From Candidatus Benthicola azotiphorus (GTDB lineage: Bacteria; Gemmatimonadota; Gemmatimonadetes; Palauibacterales; Palauibacteraceae): a stretch of DNA of 31,900 bases. The notes under the pieces were generated by a model that made no database searches, was not told where the DNA came from, and saw only the letters and a program-made list of their open reading frames with translations. Numbering within the stretch: the first letter of the stretch is position 1; each line of letters starts with the position of its first letter. The stretch spans positions 1-31,900 of the forward strand of contig CANPVW010000228.1 of the NCBI GenBank assembly GCA_947581745.1, given 5' to 3'. Both the position numbers and the translations under genes were made by a program. Positions 15,124 through 23,377 of the stretch are shown one piece after another.

Positions 15124-17172
15124 ATGTCCGTCCATACGACGGCTTGCCCCAGGAACTGCTACAGCACGTGCGGCATGCGGGTGCACGTGGAAGACGGCAG
15201 GATCCGGCGCATCGAGCCCCATCCGGGAAACCGGGCCACTCCCGAGGGGGTGTGCCTGAAGGGCTTGAGCTACGTCGAGCGGATCCGGTCCCGCGACCGC
15301 ATTCTCGAACCGCTGAGGCGGACCTCCAGGGGAACGCACGAGCCGATCGGCTGGGACGAGGCCCTGGACGAGATCGCGCACCACCTGACTCGGATCCGCG
15401 AGTCACCCGGGCCACAGAGCCTGCTGTACTATGCGGGCAGCGGAACGAAGGGCCTGCTCAACGGGACCGGTCTCGAGCTGTGGCGCCTGTACGGCGGCTG
15501 CACGACCACGTACGGCGACCTGTGCTGGCCTGCCGGACTCGAGGCCACGAGGCTCACGCTCGGCGACAATCGCCACAGCGTGCCGTGGGACATCGCCCGC
15601 GCCCGACTCATCCTGATGTGGGGCAAGAACGCGGCGGAGACCAACATTCACCAGATGCCGTTCATTCAGGAAGCGAGAGAAGCCGGCGGACGTCTCGTCG
15701 TGATCGATCCGCGACGCACCGAGAGCACCGAATCCGCCGACCTGTGGATCCGCCCGAGGCCTGGAAGCGATGGCGCCCTGGCGCTCGCCGTGGCCGGTGA
15801 GATCATCCGATCGGGAGGTGTGGACGAGGCCTTCGTGCGCGAGCGCGTGAGCGGGTTCGAGGAATTCTCGCATCTCGCGCTCGAGGCTTCCATCGACTGG
15901 GCGGCCGACGTCACGGATGTGCCGTCCGAGCAGCTCCGCACCATGGCGCGTTGGATCGCAACCACCCGGCCGATGACCATTACGGCCGGTTACGGCATGC
16001 AACGGTACACGAACGCGGGACAGACCATCCGGGCCGTGCTCGCGCTCCTGGCGATCACGGGGAACGTCGGACGGCCGGGCGCCGGATGGGTGTACGCGAA
16101 CCTGCAGAGTCACATCTTCGACGAGGTCAGGGACCCGGTGGCCTGTTATCCACCCGCGGTGCCGGACGGCATCGTCCGCGTATCGGTCTCCACGGCACGC
16201 CTCGGTCGCGACATGCTGGACCAGGCGGATCCACCGCTCCGCATGGCGTGGGTGGAACGCGGCAACCCGTTGACGCAGAACCCGGATACGAACCATGTCA
16301 TAAGGGCGTTTCGAGCCCTCGACTTCAGGGTCGTGGTCGATCAGTTCCTCACCGACACGGCACGGGAAGCCGACGTCGTCCTGCCTGCCAAGACGATGTT
16401 CGAGCAGACGGATGTCATCGGAGCGTACTGGCACCCTTACCTGCAGCTCCGTCAGAAGGTGCTCGACCCGCCCGGACAGGTGAAACCCGAGACCGAGATC
16501 TTCAGATTGCTGGCGCCCCGGCTCGGAATCGATCCGTCGGCGCTGGACGGGAAGATTCCGGGGGTGACGGACGCGGAGGTGGAAGCGTTTCTCGAGGCGA
16601 AGCTGGAGCCGTTCGAGGGGGTGAGTCTAGAGCGGCTGAGAGAGGGTCCGGTGCTGCCTCCGGAACACGAGGAGATTGCCTTCTCGAACGGCATGTTTCC
16701 GACTCCGTCGGGGCGGATCGAGCTCGTCTCCGACGAAGCCGTCGAGCGCTGGGGGGTCGACCGGCTGCCCCGGTATCGTGAGCCCGACGAGTCGATACGG
16801 CGCGCTGAGGGACGTGCGCGATACCCGCTGTACCTGATGACTCCGAACACCAAGAACCGCATCCACTCCCAGTTCGGGAATCTGCGGATGATTCGCCGGA
16901 TCGATCCGGGCCCCGCCGTGCACATCCATCCGGACGACGCCCTGGCGCGGGGGATCGAGGCCGCCGCGCGGGTGCGCGTGTTCAACGATCGAGGAGAGCT
17001 CAGACTGCCCGCCCGGTTGGATTCGAGCCTCAAGCAGGGCTGCGTCAGCGTGACCAACGGTTGGTGGATTCAGGACGGCGGCACCGTGAACTATTGCTCT
17101 CCGGGTCGGGAGACCGACATGGGCCACGGAGCGGCCTTTCACGACACCCTTGTCGAAGTCGAAGTCGCCTGA
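15124..17172 (+). CDS. Molybdopterin oxidoreductase catalytic subunit, DMSO reductase family
   Basis: Bis-MGD molybdo- or tungsto-enzyme subunit, 682 aa. The N-terminal [4Fe-4S] motif is Cys8, Cys12, Cys16 and Cys44. The metal-ligand region reads TYGDLCWPAG: Cys134 stands where DMSO reductase has the Ser of its GDYST motif, so I infer a Cys ligand. Cofactor-binding segments include LILMWGKNAAETN, VIDPRRTESTESADLW, ITGNVGRPGAGW and DFRVVVDQFLTDTAREADVVLPA. The C-terminal MopB_CT beta-barrel domain starts near residue 560 (YPLYLMTPNTKNRIHSQFGN). The substrate is unknown. The N-terminus begins directly with the cluster motif and has no twin-arginine signal. GGAGG lies 9 nt before ATG 15124; a GTG at 15067 would add 19 residues, also without a Tat motif. 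The electron-transfer/anchor gene follows after 1 nt. Confidence 0.92.
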   Translation: MSVHTTACPRNCYSTCGMRVHVEDGRIRRIEPHPGNRATPEGVCLKGLSYVERIRSRDRILEPLRRTSRGTHEPIGWDEALDEIAHHLTRIRESPGPQSLLYYAGSGTKGLLNGTGLELWRLYGGCTTTYGDLCWPAGLEATRLTLGDNRHSVPWDIARARLILMWGKNAAETNIHQMPFIQEAREAGGRLVVIDPRRTESTESADLWIRPRPGSDGALALAVAGEIIRSGGVDEAFVRERVSGFEEFSHLALEASIDWAADVTDVPSEQLRTMARWIATTRPMTITAGYGMQRYTNAGQTIRAVLALLAITGNVGRPGAGWVYANLQSHIFDEVRDPVACYPPAVPDGIVRVSVSTARLGRDMLDQADPPLRMAWVERGNPLTQNPDTNHVIRAFRALDFRVVVDQFLTDTAREADVVLPAKTMFEQTDVIGAYWHPYLQLRQKVLDPPGQVKPETEIFRLLAPRLGIDPSALDGKIPGVTDAEVEAFLEAKLEPFEGVSLERLREGPVLPPEHEEIAFSNGMFPTPSGRIELVSDEAVERWGVDRLPRYREPDESIRRAEGRARYPLYLMTPNTKNRIHSQFGNLRMIRRIDPGPAVHIHPDDALARGIEAAARVRVFNDRGELRLPARLDSSLKQGCVSVTNGWWIQDGGTVNYCSPGRETDMGHGAAFHDTLVEVEVA

Positions 17173-17173
17173 C

Positions 17174-18529
17174 ATGCCGCCTGCCTTCGTGTTCGATCCG
17201 AACCGGTGCACCGGGTGCCAGGCATGTGAGCTCGCGTGCTCGATCGAGAACGACCTCGGACTCGACCGGAGCTGGCGGGAAGTAGTGACGTTCAACGACG
17301 TCGCGATACCGGGCATTCCGCGATTTCACCTTTCGCTGGCGTGCAACCACTGCTCCGAGCCCGCCTGCATGCATTCCTGCCCGGCCCTCGCCTACAGCCG
17401 GGACCTGGCCACGGGCGCGGTGCTGATCGATCCGGATCGGTGCATCGGGTGCCGCTACTGTTCGTGGGCGTGTCCCTACGGAGCGCCGAGATTCGACGAA
17501 GAAAGCGGGGTGATGGGTAAGTGTACGTTCTGCGCCCATCGGCTGGGCCGCGGGTCGAAGCCGGCGTGCGCCACGCTCTGTCCGACGGGAGCGCTCGACT
17601 TCGCCGACCTTCCGGCGTCCGAGATGACCGCCCGTGTAGAGGGCTTTCCGCAAACCGGTCTCGGTCCCTCGCTCCGCATCGAACCCCCGCGCCGAAGCCT
17701 CTACCTGACAGAGGCGGGAGATGCCGGGTTCGAAACCGAGGCCCCGACGCCGCAAACTGATCCGCCGTCTCCGGGAGTCACCCTGCGGACGGAATGGTCA
17801 CTCGCTTCGTTCACGTTCCTCACGACCATCCTGTTCGCGGCATACGCCGGCGCGGCGGCCGGGGCGCTCCGGCTGCCGGCGTTCGCTTTCGCCGGATTGG
17901 CGGGTATCGCGGCGGCCTTCAGCCTCGCGCACCTCGGCCGGCCGGAGAGAGCCTGGAGAGCCTGCCTGAACCTCCGCCGCTCCTGGCTGAGCCGGGAGGT
18001 GGTGGGATTCGGTGCTTTCGCGGCGGCGGGGACGATCGGCCTCGCAGGCGGTGGCGCCTCGAGCTCGGGTATCGGAACCCTCGCGGCCCTGCTCGGACTC
18101 CTGACGCTCGTGTCGGCGGACCAGGTTTACCGGCCGGTATACCGTGGCGGAACTCCGCTCCTGGACGGGGGCGGCGCAACCCTCACGGGACTCTTCCTGG
18201 CCGGCCTCGTTCTACGCAGTCCCTGGCTCGCAGCCGTCCCCTGGCTCCTCAAGGTGGTCTCGGCCGCGCGGGACGCTTCGAGGGACCCGGCGAGTACGGG
18301 TGCGGCGGGACCCGGCATCCGGCTGCTCTCGCTCCGCGTCGCACTGGGGCTCGCCCTTCCGGCCGGAGCCTGGATCTCGACCGGTGACCTGCCGATCTGG
18401 GCGCTGGCCGGCACCGTCGCCGGAGAGGGAATCGGACGAGCCTGCTTCTATCAGAAGCTGAGCGTCGAGTCCCCCGCCCGGCGGGCCCGGGCCGATCTCC
18501 TCGCTCGACTCCGGTCGCGCGCGGCCTGA
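17174..18529 (+). CDS. Fused ferredoxin subunit and DmsC-type membrane anchor of a molybdoenzyme
   Basis: A 451-aa protein joining two subunits that are normally separate. Residues 1-180 are a DmsB/NrfC-like ferredoxin with four cysteine groups: C12/C15/C18/C22, C57/C60/C65/C69, C90/C93/C96/C100 and C117/C120/C132/C136, consistent with four [4Fe-4S] clusters. A Pro/Thr-rich linker (about 185-205) leads to a DmsC-like domain starting near 207, with about eight hydrophobic helices including AAFSLAHLGRPERAW and LRRSWLSREVVGFGAF, both typical of DmsC. It would carry electrons between the membrane quinone pool and the catalytic subunit. ATG 17174 starts 1 nt after the upstream stop, so the two are an operon. 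No export signal is seen. A TTG at 17150 would overlap the upstream gene and is less likely. Confidence 0.92.
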   Translation: MPPAFVFDPNRCTGCQACELACSIENDLGLDRSWREVVTFNDVAIPGIPRFHLSLACNHCSEPACMHSCPALAYSRDLATGAVLIDPDRCIGCRYCSWACPYGAPRFDEESGVMGKCTFCAHRLGRGSKPACATLCPTGALDFADLPASEMTARVEGFPQTGLGPSLRIEPPRRSLYLTEAGDAGFETEAPTPQTDPPSPGVTLRTEWSLASFTFLTTILFAAYAGAAAGALRLPAFAFAGLAGIAAAFSLAHLGRPERAWRACLNLRRSWLSREVVGFGAFAAAGTIGLAGGGASSSGIGTLAALLGLLTLVSADQVYRPVYRGGTPLLDGGGATLTGLFLAGLVLRSPWLAAVPWLLKVVSAARDASRDPASTGAAGPGIRLLSLRVALGLALPAGAWISTGDLPIWALAGTVAGEGIGRACFYQKLSVESPARRARADLLARLRSRAA

Positions 18530-18551
18530 TCCGTCGCGGAGGGGACGGATC
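18528..18551. terminator. Hairpin between convergent genes
   Basis: GATCCGTC at 18528-18535 pairs perfectly with GACGGATC at 18544-18551 over an 8-nt loop, overlapping the stop codon of the fused membrane subunit. It lies in the gap before the convergent YvlD/holin-like gene and may act in both directions. There is no long T-tract. Confidence 0.4.
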
Positions 18552-18578
18552 CCGGACGCGCCGACGACGGCCTGAAGA

Positions 18579-18926
18579 TCAGAAGATCAAGCCCAGAAGC
18601 AGGTTCCCGATCGTCAGAACCGCGGCTCCCCAGAACGCCGCACCGAAACCGGCGACCTTGAAACCCGGCACGAGCGCCGCGGTGATCCAGAGCATCAGGG
18701 CGTTGATCAGCCAGCGTGTCAGCCACCAGAGCAGACCGAACGTCAGGATGTTGATCGGCAGCGCCATGAACGCCGCGATCGGGGCCAGAAACGCGTTCGC
18801 GAGCCCGAGGACCGCCGCGGCGAACACGGCGGCACCGAACCCCTCGACGTCCACTCCGTCGACCAGCTTCGCCACCACTATGAGCAGGATCGCCGAAACG
18901 ACCAGATGCAGAATGAACTCCAACAT
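18579..18926 (-). CDS. Small four-helix membrane protein, YvlD / phage-holin-4 family (PF04020-like)
   Basis: A 115-aa integral membrane protein almost entirely made of four hydrophobic helices. Signatures are MLEFILHLVVSAILLIVVAK, FAAAVLGLANAFLAPIAAF, LPINILTFGLLWWLTRWLIN, the short segment ALMLWITAALVPGF and a last helix ending LTIGNLLLGLIF. This pattern is that of the YvlD-type family named after mycobacterial phage holins. Most chromosomal members are not phage genes; in Bacillus subtilis YvlD belongs to an envelope-stress operon, so a lysis role should not be assumed. ATG 18926 has AGGAG about 9 nt upstream. It is downstream of the lipoprotein/pyr genes on the same strand but separated by a compound hairpin. 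No other phage gene is present. Confidence 0.85.
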   Translation of the reverse strand: MLEFILHLVVSAILLIVVAKLVDGVDVEGFGAAVFAAAVLGLANAFLAPIAAFMALPINILTFGLLWWLTRWLINALMLWITAALVPGFKVAGFGAAFWGAAVLTIGNLLLGLIF

Positions 18927-18950
18927 CGCGAGTGGCTCCTTTCGCTTTGG

Positions 18951-19009
18951 ACCTGGAAGCCCGCTCATCCCGGGCCCCGGTGCCACTACGGGGCCGGTGG
19001 CCTCCAGGT
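18951..19009. terminator. Compound stem-loop between the lipoprotein and the YvlD-like gene
   Basis: The outer stem ACCTGGA (18951-18957) pairs with TCCAGGT (19003-19009) and, after one mismatch, continues for 3 bp. The inner stem GGCCCCG (18973-18979) pairs with CGGGGCC (18989-18995). It lies at the end of the minus-strand pyr/lipoprotein transcript, so it is a candidate terminator or attenuating leader for the YvlD-like gene. It has no U-run on the minus strand. Confidence 0.4.
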
Positions 19010-19035
19010 TTCGCGGTCGCGCCGCGGGCTCCGCG

Positions 19036-19446
19036 TCAGGGGCTCAACGTCACCCGCTCGGGACCTGCCAGGAGCGTCACGTGGCATCGGCAGGCATCGG
19101 TCCCGAAGCGGAACTCGGTCGTGAACGACTCGGCACCTCTCACGCCGCTCACGGCGAATGCCTCGTCCGCGCCTATCCGGTCCGAATACGAGTCGTCCAT
19201 TACGAGGTAGTCGCCCGGGGCGAGACCGCTCGGCTGGCCGTACTCCAATCGTTCGCCAGTGGACCCTCGTACGACGCTGACCTCTACCCCATCCGCGGGG
19301 GCCCCGTTGCCGTCCACCACGGTCAGGTGGAAGAAGCGGAACTCCTCGGTGCACGCACAGGGAAGGCTCGGGCCATTGCCATCGCAGGAGGCCGTGGCCG
19401 CGGCAAGCAGCAGAACGAGCAGTCCCCCGCCTCGAGTCGCTGTCAC
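19036..19446 (-). CDS. Small Cys-rich lipoprotein
   Basis: Predicted 136-aa lipoprotein, function unknown. The N-terminus (MTATRGGGLLVLLLAAATAS then Cys21) is a lipoprotein signal with an imperfect lipobox (TASC rather than LxxC). The mature region holds two C-x-C elements, SLPCACTEEF and TDACRCHV, one near each end of the domain. Between them is a beta-rich segment (FHLTVVDGNGAPADGVEVSV) like the carboxypeptidase regulatory or Ig-like beta domains common in exported proteins of this kind. The C-x-C elements could form disulfides or bind a metal. The GTG start at 19446 overlaps the pyrF stop (GTGA), so its translation is probably coupled to pyrF, an odd partner. No homolog is recognised. Confidence 0.75.
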   Translation of the reverse strand: MTATRGGGLLVLLLAAATASCDGNGPSLPCACTEEFRFFHLTVVDGNGAPADGVEVSVVRGSTGERLEYGQPSGLAPGDYLVMDDSYSDRIGADEAFAVSGVRGAESFTTEFRFGTDACRCHVTLLAGPERVTLSP

Positions 19447-20177
19447 TCGTACGCGGGACGCAGAGCGGCGCGGATTCCGGCGAGCGTCGCCGCAGGGTCC
19501 GGGGAGCGGGTGATGGAGCGTCCGACCACGAGGAAGTCCGCTCCGGCCGCCTGCGCGACCCGGGGTGTCGCGACCCGTTTCTGATCCTGTGCCTCATCGC
19601 CGGCCAGCCGGATCCCCGGGGTCACGACGAGGAAGCTGGAGCCGCAGGCCAGCTTGACGGCCCGGCACTCCGCGACCGAGGACACGACTCCATCGATGCC
19701 GCTCTCCCGCGCCAGACCCGCGAGCCGGCCGACCGACTCCTCGACGCCGGCCCCGGCGCCCATCACGGCAGTGAGCGATTCGTCATCGAGAGAGGTGAGC
19801 ACGGTAATTCCCAGGAGCCGGGTATCGCTTCTCGAGCGTTCGTTCTCCTCCCCAACGGCCTGCGCGGCCGCCCGCAGCATCGCCTCCCCGCCCGAGGCGT
19901 GGAGGGTGAGGAGCCGCACCCCCATCGCCGCCGCAGCCCGCGCCGCTCCGGCAACTGTGTTGGGAATGTCGTGGAGCTTGAGGTCGAGGAATACCTGGCG
20001 TCCCTCGCCCACCAGCCGCCGCACCAGGGGTGGGCCGGCCCGGGTGAACAGCTCCAGGCCCACCTTGTACCACGTGTCCCCGGGCAAGCGATCGACGAGC
20101 TCGAACGCGGACTCCGGGTCCGCGAAGTCGAGCGCCACGATTACCTCCGGGATCACGCCCGCACCCGACAGTTCCAT
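19443..20177 (-). CDS. pyrF: Orotidine-5'-phosphate decarboxylase
   Basis: Catalyses the last step of UMP synthesis, OMP to UMP plus CO2; cytoplasmic TIM barrel, 244 aa, normal for the PyrF type-1 family. The N-terminal strand PEVIVALDFAD carries the first substrate-binding Asp, and the catalytic Asp-x-Lys-xx-Asp array is in FLDLKLHDIPNTV (Asp65, Lys67, Asp70). The phosphate-binding end has VTPGIRL and FLVVGRSITRSPDP. Start ATG 20177 is chosen because the protein family begins there; the frame is open upstream into pyrD but that part is not protein-like. It lies 22 nt after pyrD, and its stop overlaps the next lipoprotein start by 4 nt. Confidence 0.96.
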   Translation of the reverse strand: MELSGAGVIPEVIVALDFADPESAFELVDRLPGDTWYKVGLELFTRAGPPLVRRLVGEGRQVFLDLKLHDIPNTVAGAARAAAAMGVRLLTLHASGGEAMLRAAAQAVGEENERSRSDTRLLGITVLTSLDDESLTAVMGAGAGVEESVGRLAGLARESGIDGVVSSVAECRAVKLACGSSFLVVTPGIRLAGDEAQDQKRVATPRVAQAAGADFLVVGRSITRSPDPAATLAGIRAALRPAYE

Positions 20178-20199
20178 CGCCTCGCTTCCTCTCTCCGAA

Positions 20200-21126
20200 T
20201 CACCGCGGCTCCGGCAGGGTGAGTCCTCCGACGATCTCGGGAAGCCGACCCACGCCGTGGCGCTCCATGTAGTCCGCGATCCCGGCCTGCACCTGGACGG
20301 CGGAGGCTGGATCGACGAACAGCGCCGTCCCGACCTGCACGAGCGATGCGCCGGCCAGGATGTACTGGAGGGCGTCGTCACCGGACCGGATGCCGCCTAT
20401 GCCGATCACCGGAATGGAGACCGCCGAGGCAGCCCGCCAGGTGAGATACACGCCCATCGGCAGGATCGCGGGTCCGCTGACTCCCCCGCTCACGTTTCCG
20501 ATCACCGGACGCCGGCCCTCCACGTCGATCAGCATCCCCGGAAAAGTGTTGATTGCGCTCAGTCCGTCGGCCCCGGACTCCTCGCAGATCCGGGCGTAGA
20601 GGCTGATGTCCGGGACGTTCGGCGTGAGCTTGACGACGAGAGGCCTCTCCGTCAGGTCCCGCAGGCGGGTGACCAGAGCGGACAACGCCGTCGGGTCGGT
20701 CCCGAACAGCGTCCCGTCCTTCACGTTCGGACAGGACACGTTGATCTCGTAGCCGAGGAACCCGTCCTCGCCGTCGAGCCCCGACACCACCGATCCGTAG
20801 TCCTCAGCCGAGTGGCCGACGACGTTGATCAGGACCTGCGCGACGCGGAGATTCTCGCGCAGCCACGGCAGCTTCTCGAGACGGAAGCGCTCCAGGCCTA
20901 CGTTCTGAAGCCCGATCGCGTTGATCATGCCGCCGGGCGTCTCGGCCACCCTGTGGGGAGGATTGCCTTCTCGCGGCTCCCGGCTCACCGCCTTCGTCAC
21001 CATGCCGCCGATCTCGTCCAGAGGGATCAGGTCCGCGTACTCCTGCCCGTAACCGCAGGTACCGGAGGCCAGCAGCACCGGAGACTGAAAGTCCGTTCCG
21101 AGGAGATGCTGGCTCAAGTCTGCCAC
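20200..21126 (-). CDS. pyrD: Dihydroorotate dehydrogenase, class 1B catalytic subunit
   Basis: Oxidises dihydroorotate to orotate, passing electrons through FMN to the PyrK subunit and finally to NAD+. The 308-aa length fits the soluble class 1B enzyme. The catalytic base is Cys132 in INVSCPNVKDG, the class 1 signature; class 2 enzymes have Ser. FMN- and orotate-binding segments include SGTCGYG, GGMVTKAVS, NAIGLQN, AINTFPGM and GIGGIRSGDDALQYILAGAS. The GTG start at 21126 has GGAGG 7 nt upstream and lies inside the 3' end of pyrK, giving a 13-nt overlap. The pairing with pyrK confirms the NAD-dependent class. Confidence 0.97.
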   Translation of the reverse strand: MADLSQHLLGTDFQSPVLLASGTCGYGQEYADLIPLDEIGGMVTKAVSREPREGNPPHRVAETPGGMINAIGLQNVGLERFRLEKLPWLRENLRVAQVLINVVGHSAEDYGSVVSGLDGEDGFLGYEINVSCPNVKDGTLFGTDPTALSALVTRLRDLTERPLVVKLTPNVPDISLYARICEESGADGLSAINTFPGMLIDVEGRRPVIGNVSGGVSGPAILPMGVYLTWRAASAVSIPVIGIGGIRSGDDALQYILAGASLVQVGTALFVDPASAVQVQAGIADYMERHGVGRLPEIVGGLTLPEPR

Positions 21127-21893
21127 GACAGCTCCTCCGCATCGAACACGGGTCCCTCCGTACACGACTTGATCCACTCACCATCGGCGGATCGGACAAC
21201 GCATCCCTGGCAGGTCCCGACGCCGCAGCCCATGTGCTCCTCCACCGAAACCTGGAGCGGGAGGCCGCGCCGTGCGGCCAGGTCCACGCAGGCACGGAGC
21301 ATCGGATCCGGTCCACAGGCCAGCAGCTGCGGGGCGTCCTGCAGGTCCAGGTGGTCGAGCACGAGACCGCGTCGGCCGACCGTCCCGTCCTCGGTCCTCA
21401 GGTCCGGCTCGACACCCGTGATCCGGCGGATCAGATCGGGATCGAACACGCTCTCTCCGGATCGCTCGCCGTACACGATACGCAACTCAAGACCCTCGAG
21501 CCGGGCCTGGGCGCCTGCGAACAGGAACGGGGCCAGACCGACTCCTCCCGCGAGGCACAACAGGGGTCGGTCGCCGGACATCCGGAACGGTCGACCGAGC
21601 GGCCCCAGCACGAGCATGGACTCCGGCGGCCCCATCTCAGCCAGCCGGCGGGTTCCGTCACCGAACACCCGCAACAGGAAGCCGAGCCGCCCGTCAGCGG
21701 TGCGAGTGCCGATGCTGAAGGGGCGAGGCAGGAACGGGGCCGCGAGGTCCTGTACACCCGTCCCGAGCATCACGAACTGTCCGGGCCTCGCGGCCCCCGC
21801 TATCGCCGGACAGTCGAGTTCGATCCAGTGGGTGTCTCGAGCGGCCGGTCGATTGTCCAGGACGCGGGCCCACGCCCGCACCGGGACGCTCAT
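21114..21893 (-). CDS. pyrK: Dihydroorotate dehydrogenase B electron-transfer subunit (FAD, 2Fe-2S)
   Basis: Iron-sulfur flavoprotein that takes electrons from PyrD and gives them to NAD+, 259 aa. The N-terminal ferredoxin-reductase-type beta barrel binds FAD through RPFSI (57-61), and the NAD domain includes LCLAGGVGLAPFL (112-124) and LLACGPDPML. The C-terminal [2Fe-2S] site uses Cys223, Cys228, Cys231 and Cys244 (MGCGVGTCQGCV and later IKSC), the order expected for PyrK. The ATG at 21893 overlaps the stop of the TPR lipoprotein gene upstream (ATGA), and its own 3' end overlaps pyrD. No other pyr genes (pyrB, pyrC, pyrE) are in the window. Confidence 0.96.
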   Translation of the reverse strand: MSVPVRAWARVLDNRPAARDTHWIELDCPAIAGAARPGQFVMLGTGVQDLAAPFLPRPFSIGTRTADGRLGFLLRVFGDGTRRLAEMGPPESMLVLGPLGRPFRMSGDRPLLCLAGGVGLAPFLFAGAQARLEGLELRIVYGERSGESVFDPDLIRRITGVEPDLRTEDGTVGRRGLVLDHLDLQDAPQLLACGPDPMLRACVDLAARRGLPLQVSVEEHMGCGVGTCQGCVVRSADGEWIKSCTEGPVFDAEELSWQT

Positions 21894-23377
21894 CGGGGTT
21901 GCACCTCGTCGTCGGGCGGCTGGACGGGATTCGCTTCTGGACTCCGTGCCGTGTCCGCGGCCGTCGGGTTGAAGAGCGTCCGGATCTCGATCAGGCGCCG
22001 GCGCAGGTCCGCCTCCGCCAGCACGTACATCGAATCCGCCATGAAGTCGCCGCCACCGGTTCCGTCGAGCGCCAGGCGGTAAGGATCGTCCGCGGGGAGA
22101 TCGGCGAGCCGGCTCCGGAGCTCGCGGTCCGTCGCTTCACCGTCGTCGGCCACCCATTCCGGATCCGGCGGATGGCCGGTCACGCTCAGGGCACCGTAGA
22201 TCGCCTTCGCGGCCCACCTCGAGCCCGGCACGAGCTCCAGGTACAGCAGGTAGCATCCCCGGGCGAGACGAAGCGCTTCCAGGTCGACGTTGGCCACCTC
22301 GGCGGCCCTGAGAACCGCCTCCGCGGCCGATTCGCCACGGCTCGCGTAGGCCCCCATCAGACCCTCGAACTCGAGCGACGCCTGCTCCCATCTCTGGTTG
22401 CGCGACCTCATTTCGCGCGTGCCGGCGCGTCGCGCGAGTGCGAAGCTGCCGAGCAGGGCCGTCACGTCCTCGGGCCGATCGGCCACCTGCAGCCGAAGCT
22501 CGATCGCGTAGAAGGCCGCGTCCGCGCCGGCCTGGCTGTTCGGGGCTTCACCCATCGCCTCATCGAACGAGGCCAGCGCATCCGCGACTCGTCCCTGGTG
22601 GAATCTCGCCCGGCCCGCGATGAGGTGGTAGGCGGCCAGCCGCGGCCCGATGGCGCCGGCCGACGTCGCCAGCGCACCTGCCATCGAGTCCACGACGGCC
22701 GGTGCGAGGACGGACAGCGAGTCGACGTGCAGGTACAGAGGGGACTCAGTATTCGGGCTCGCCGTCGCCAGCAGCCGAGCGGCCACCTCCGCGGATCGTC
22801 GGTACTGCCCGATCTCACGAAGCGCGACCGAGAGAGTGAGACTCCCCTCGGGAGAGAGATTCACGGAGTTGGCGGCGGCTTCGAGGTCGACGGCGGCCTC
22901 GTCCGACCGGCCGAGCTGCTCCCGCGCCAGTCCTCTCTGGAAGAGGAACAGCGCCTCATCGTCCGCGTCCACTTTCCCGGCGAGGCCCAGGCTGAGGAGG
23001 GAATCCGCGGCGCGGACCTGGCCCAGCTCCCGCCGGGCCGTGCCTCGAAGGCCAAGAGCCACGGCCCGGATCTTCGGGCTGCCGGCAAGCTCCTCCGCCC
23101 GGACGGACGTCTCGACGGCGGACTCCCACATCCTCCGGTGAAGCTCGGCACGAGTCTTCAGGATCGCCGCGTCGTCGGCGTACTTGCTCCCGGGGTGCCC
23201 TTCGATGATGCGGCCCGTCTTGGCGATCACGCTGTCGAACTCGACACGGGCCTGGACATCCGATTGCTTCCTCAGGGACCCGAGCGCGGCATCATACTGC
23301 CGGTTGGCGTCGTACATCGCGTTGAAATACACGCAACCGCCGAGCACGGCGGTCGAAATCAGGAGGGACGCCCTCAA
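21890..23377 (-). CDS. TPR-type helical-repeat lipoprotein, function unknown
   Basis: A 495-aa predicted lipoprotein: the signal MRASLLISTAVLGGC has a perfect lipobox (LGGC) with Cys15. The rest is almost all helical, with loose tetratricopeptide-like repeats, for example DDEALFLFQRGLAREQLGRSDEAAVDLEAA (in two halves around residue 150) and YHLIAGRARFHQGRVADALA further on, ending with a polar Pro-rich tail. Such proteins act as envelope assembly or scaffold factors, but no partner can be named. The start is TTG at 23377, preceded by GGAGG at 7 nt and overlapping the amidase stop (TTGA). Its own stop overlaps pyrK. The position right after a cell-wall amidase suggests an envelope role, by context only. 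Confidence 0.82.
   Translation of the reverse strand: MRASLLISTAVLGGCVYFNAMYDANRQYDAALGSLRKQSDVQARVEFDSVIAKTGRIIEGHPGSKYADDAAILKTRAELHRRMWESAVETSVRAEELAGSPKIRAVALGLRGTARRELGQVRAADSLLSLGLAGKVDADDEALFLFQRGLAREQLGRSDEAAVDLEAAANSVNLSPEGSLTLSVALREIGQYRRSAEVAARLLATASPNTESPLYLHVDSLSVLAPAVVDSMAGALATSAGAIGPRLAAYHLIAGRARFHQGRVADALASFDEAMGEAPNSQAGADAAFYAIELRLQVADRPEDVTALLGSFALARRAGTREMRSRNQRWEQASLEFEGLMGAYASRGESAAEAVLRAAEVANVDLEALRLARGCYLLYLELVPGSRWAAKAIYGALSVTGHPPDPEWVADDGEATDRELRSRLADLPADDPYRLALDGTGGGDFMADSMYVLAEADLRRRLIEIRTLFNPTAADTARSPEANPVQPPDDEVQPR

Noticed and set aside
18579..18926. Holin-like protein as a sign of prophage
   Set aside because: The family has many chromosomal YvlD-type members, and no phage structural, lysis or integrase gene is nearby.
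19654..21972. Very long open frame antisense to pyrF, pyrD and pyrK
   Set aside because: It spans three certain genes on the other strand and has a Ser/Arg/Pro-rich low-information sequence.
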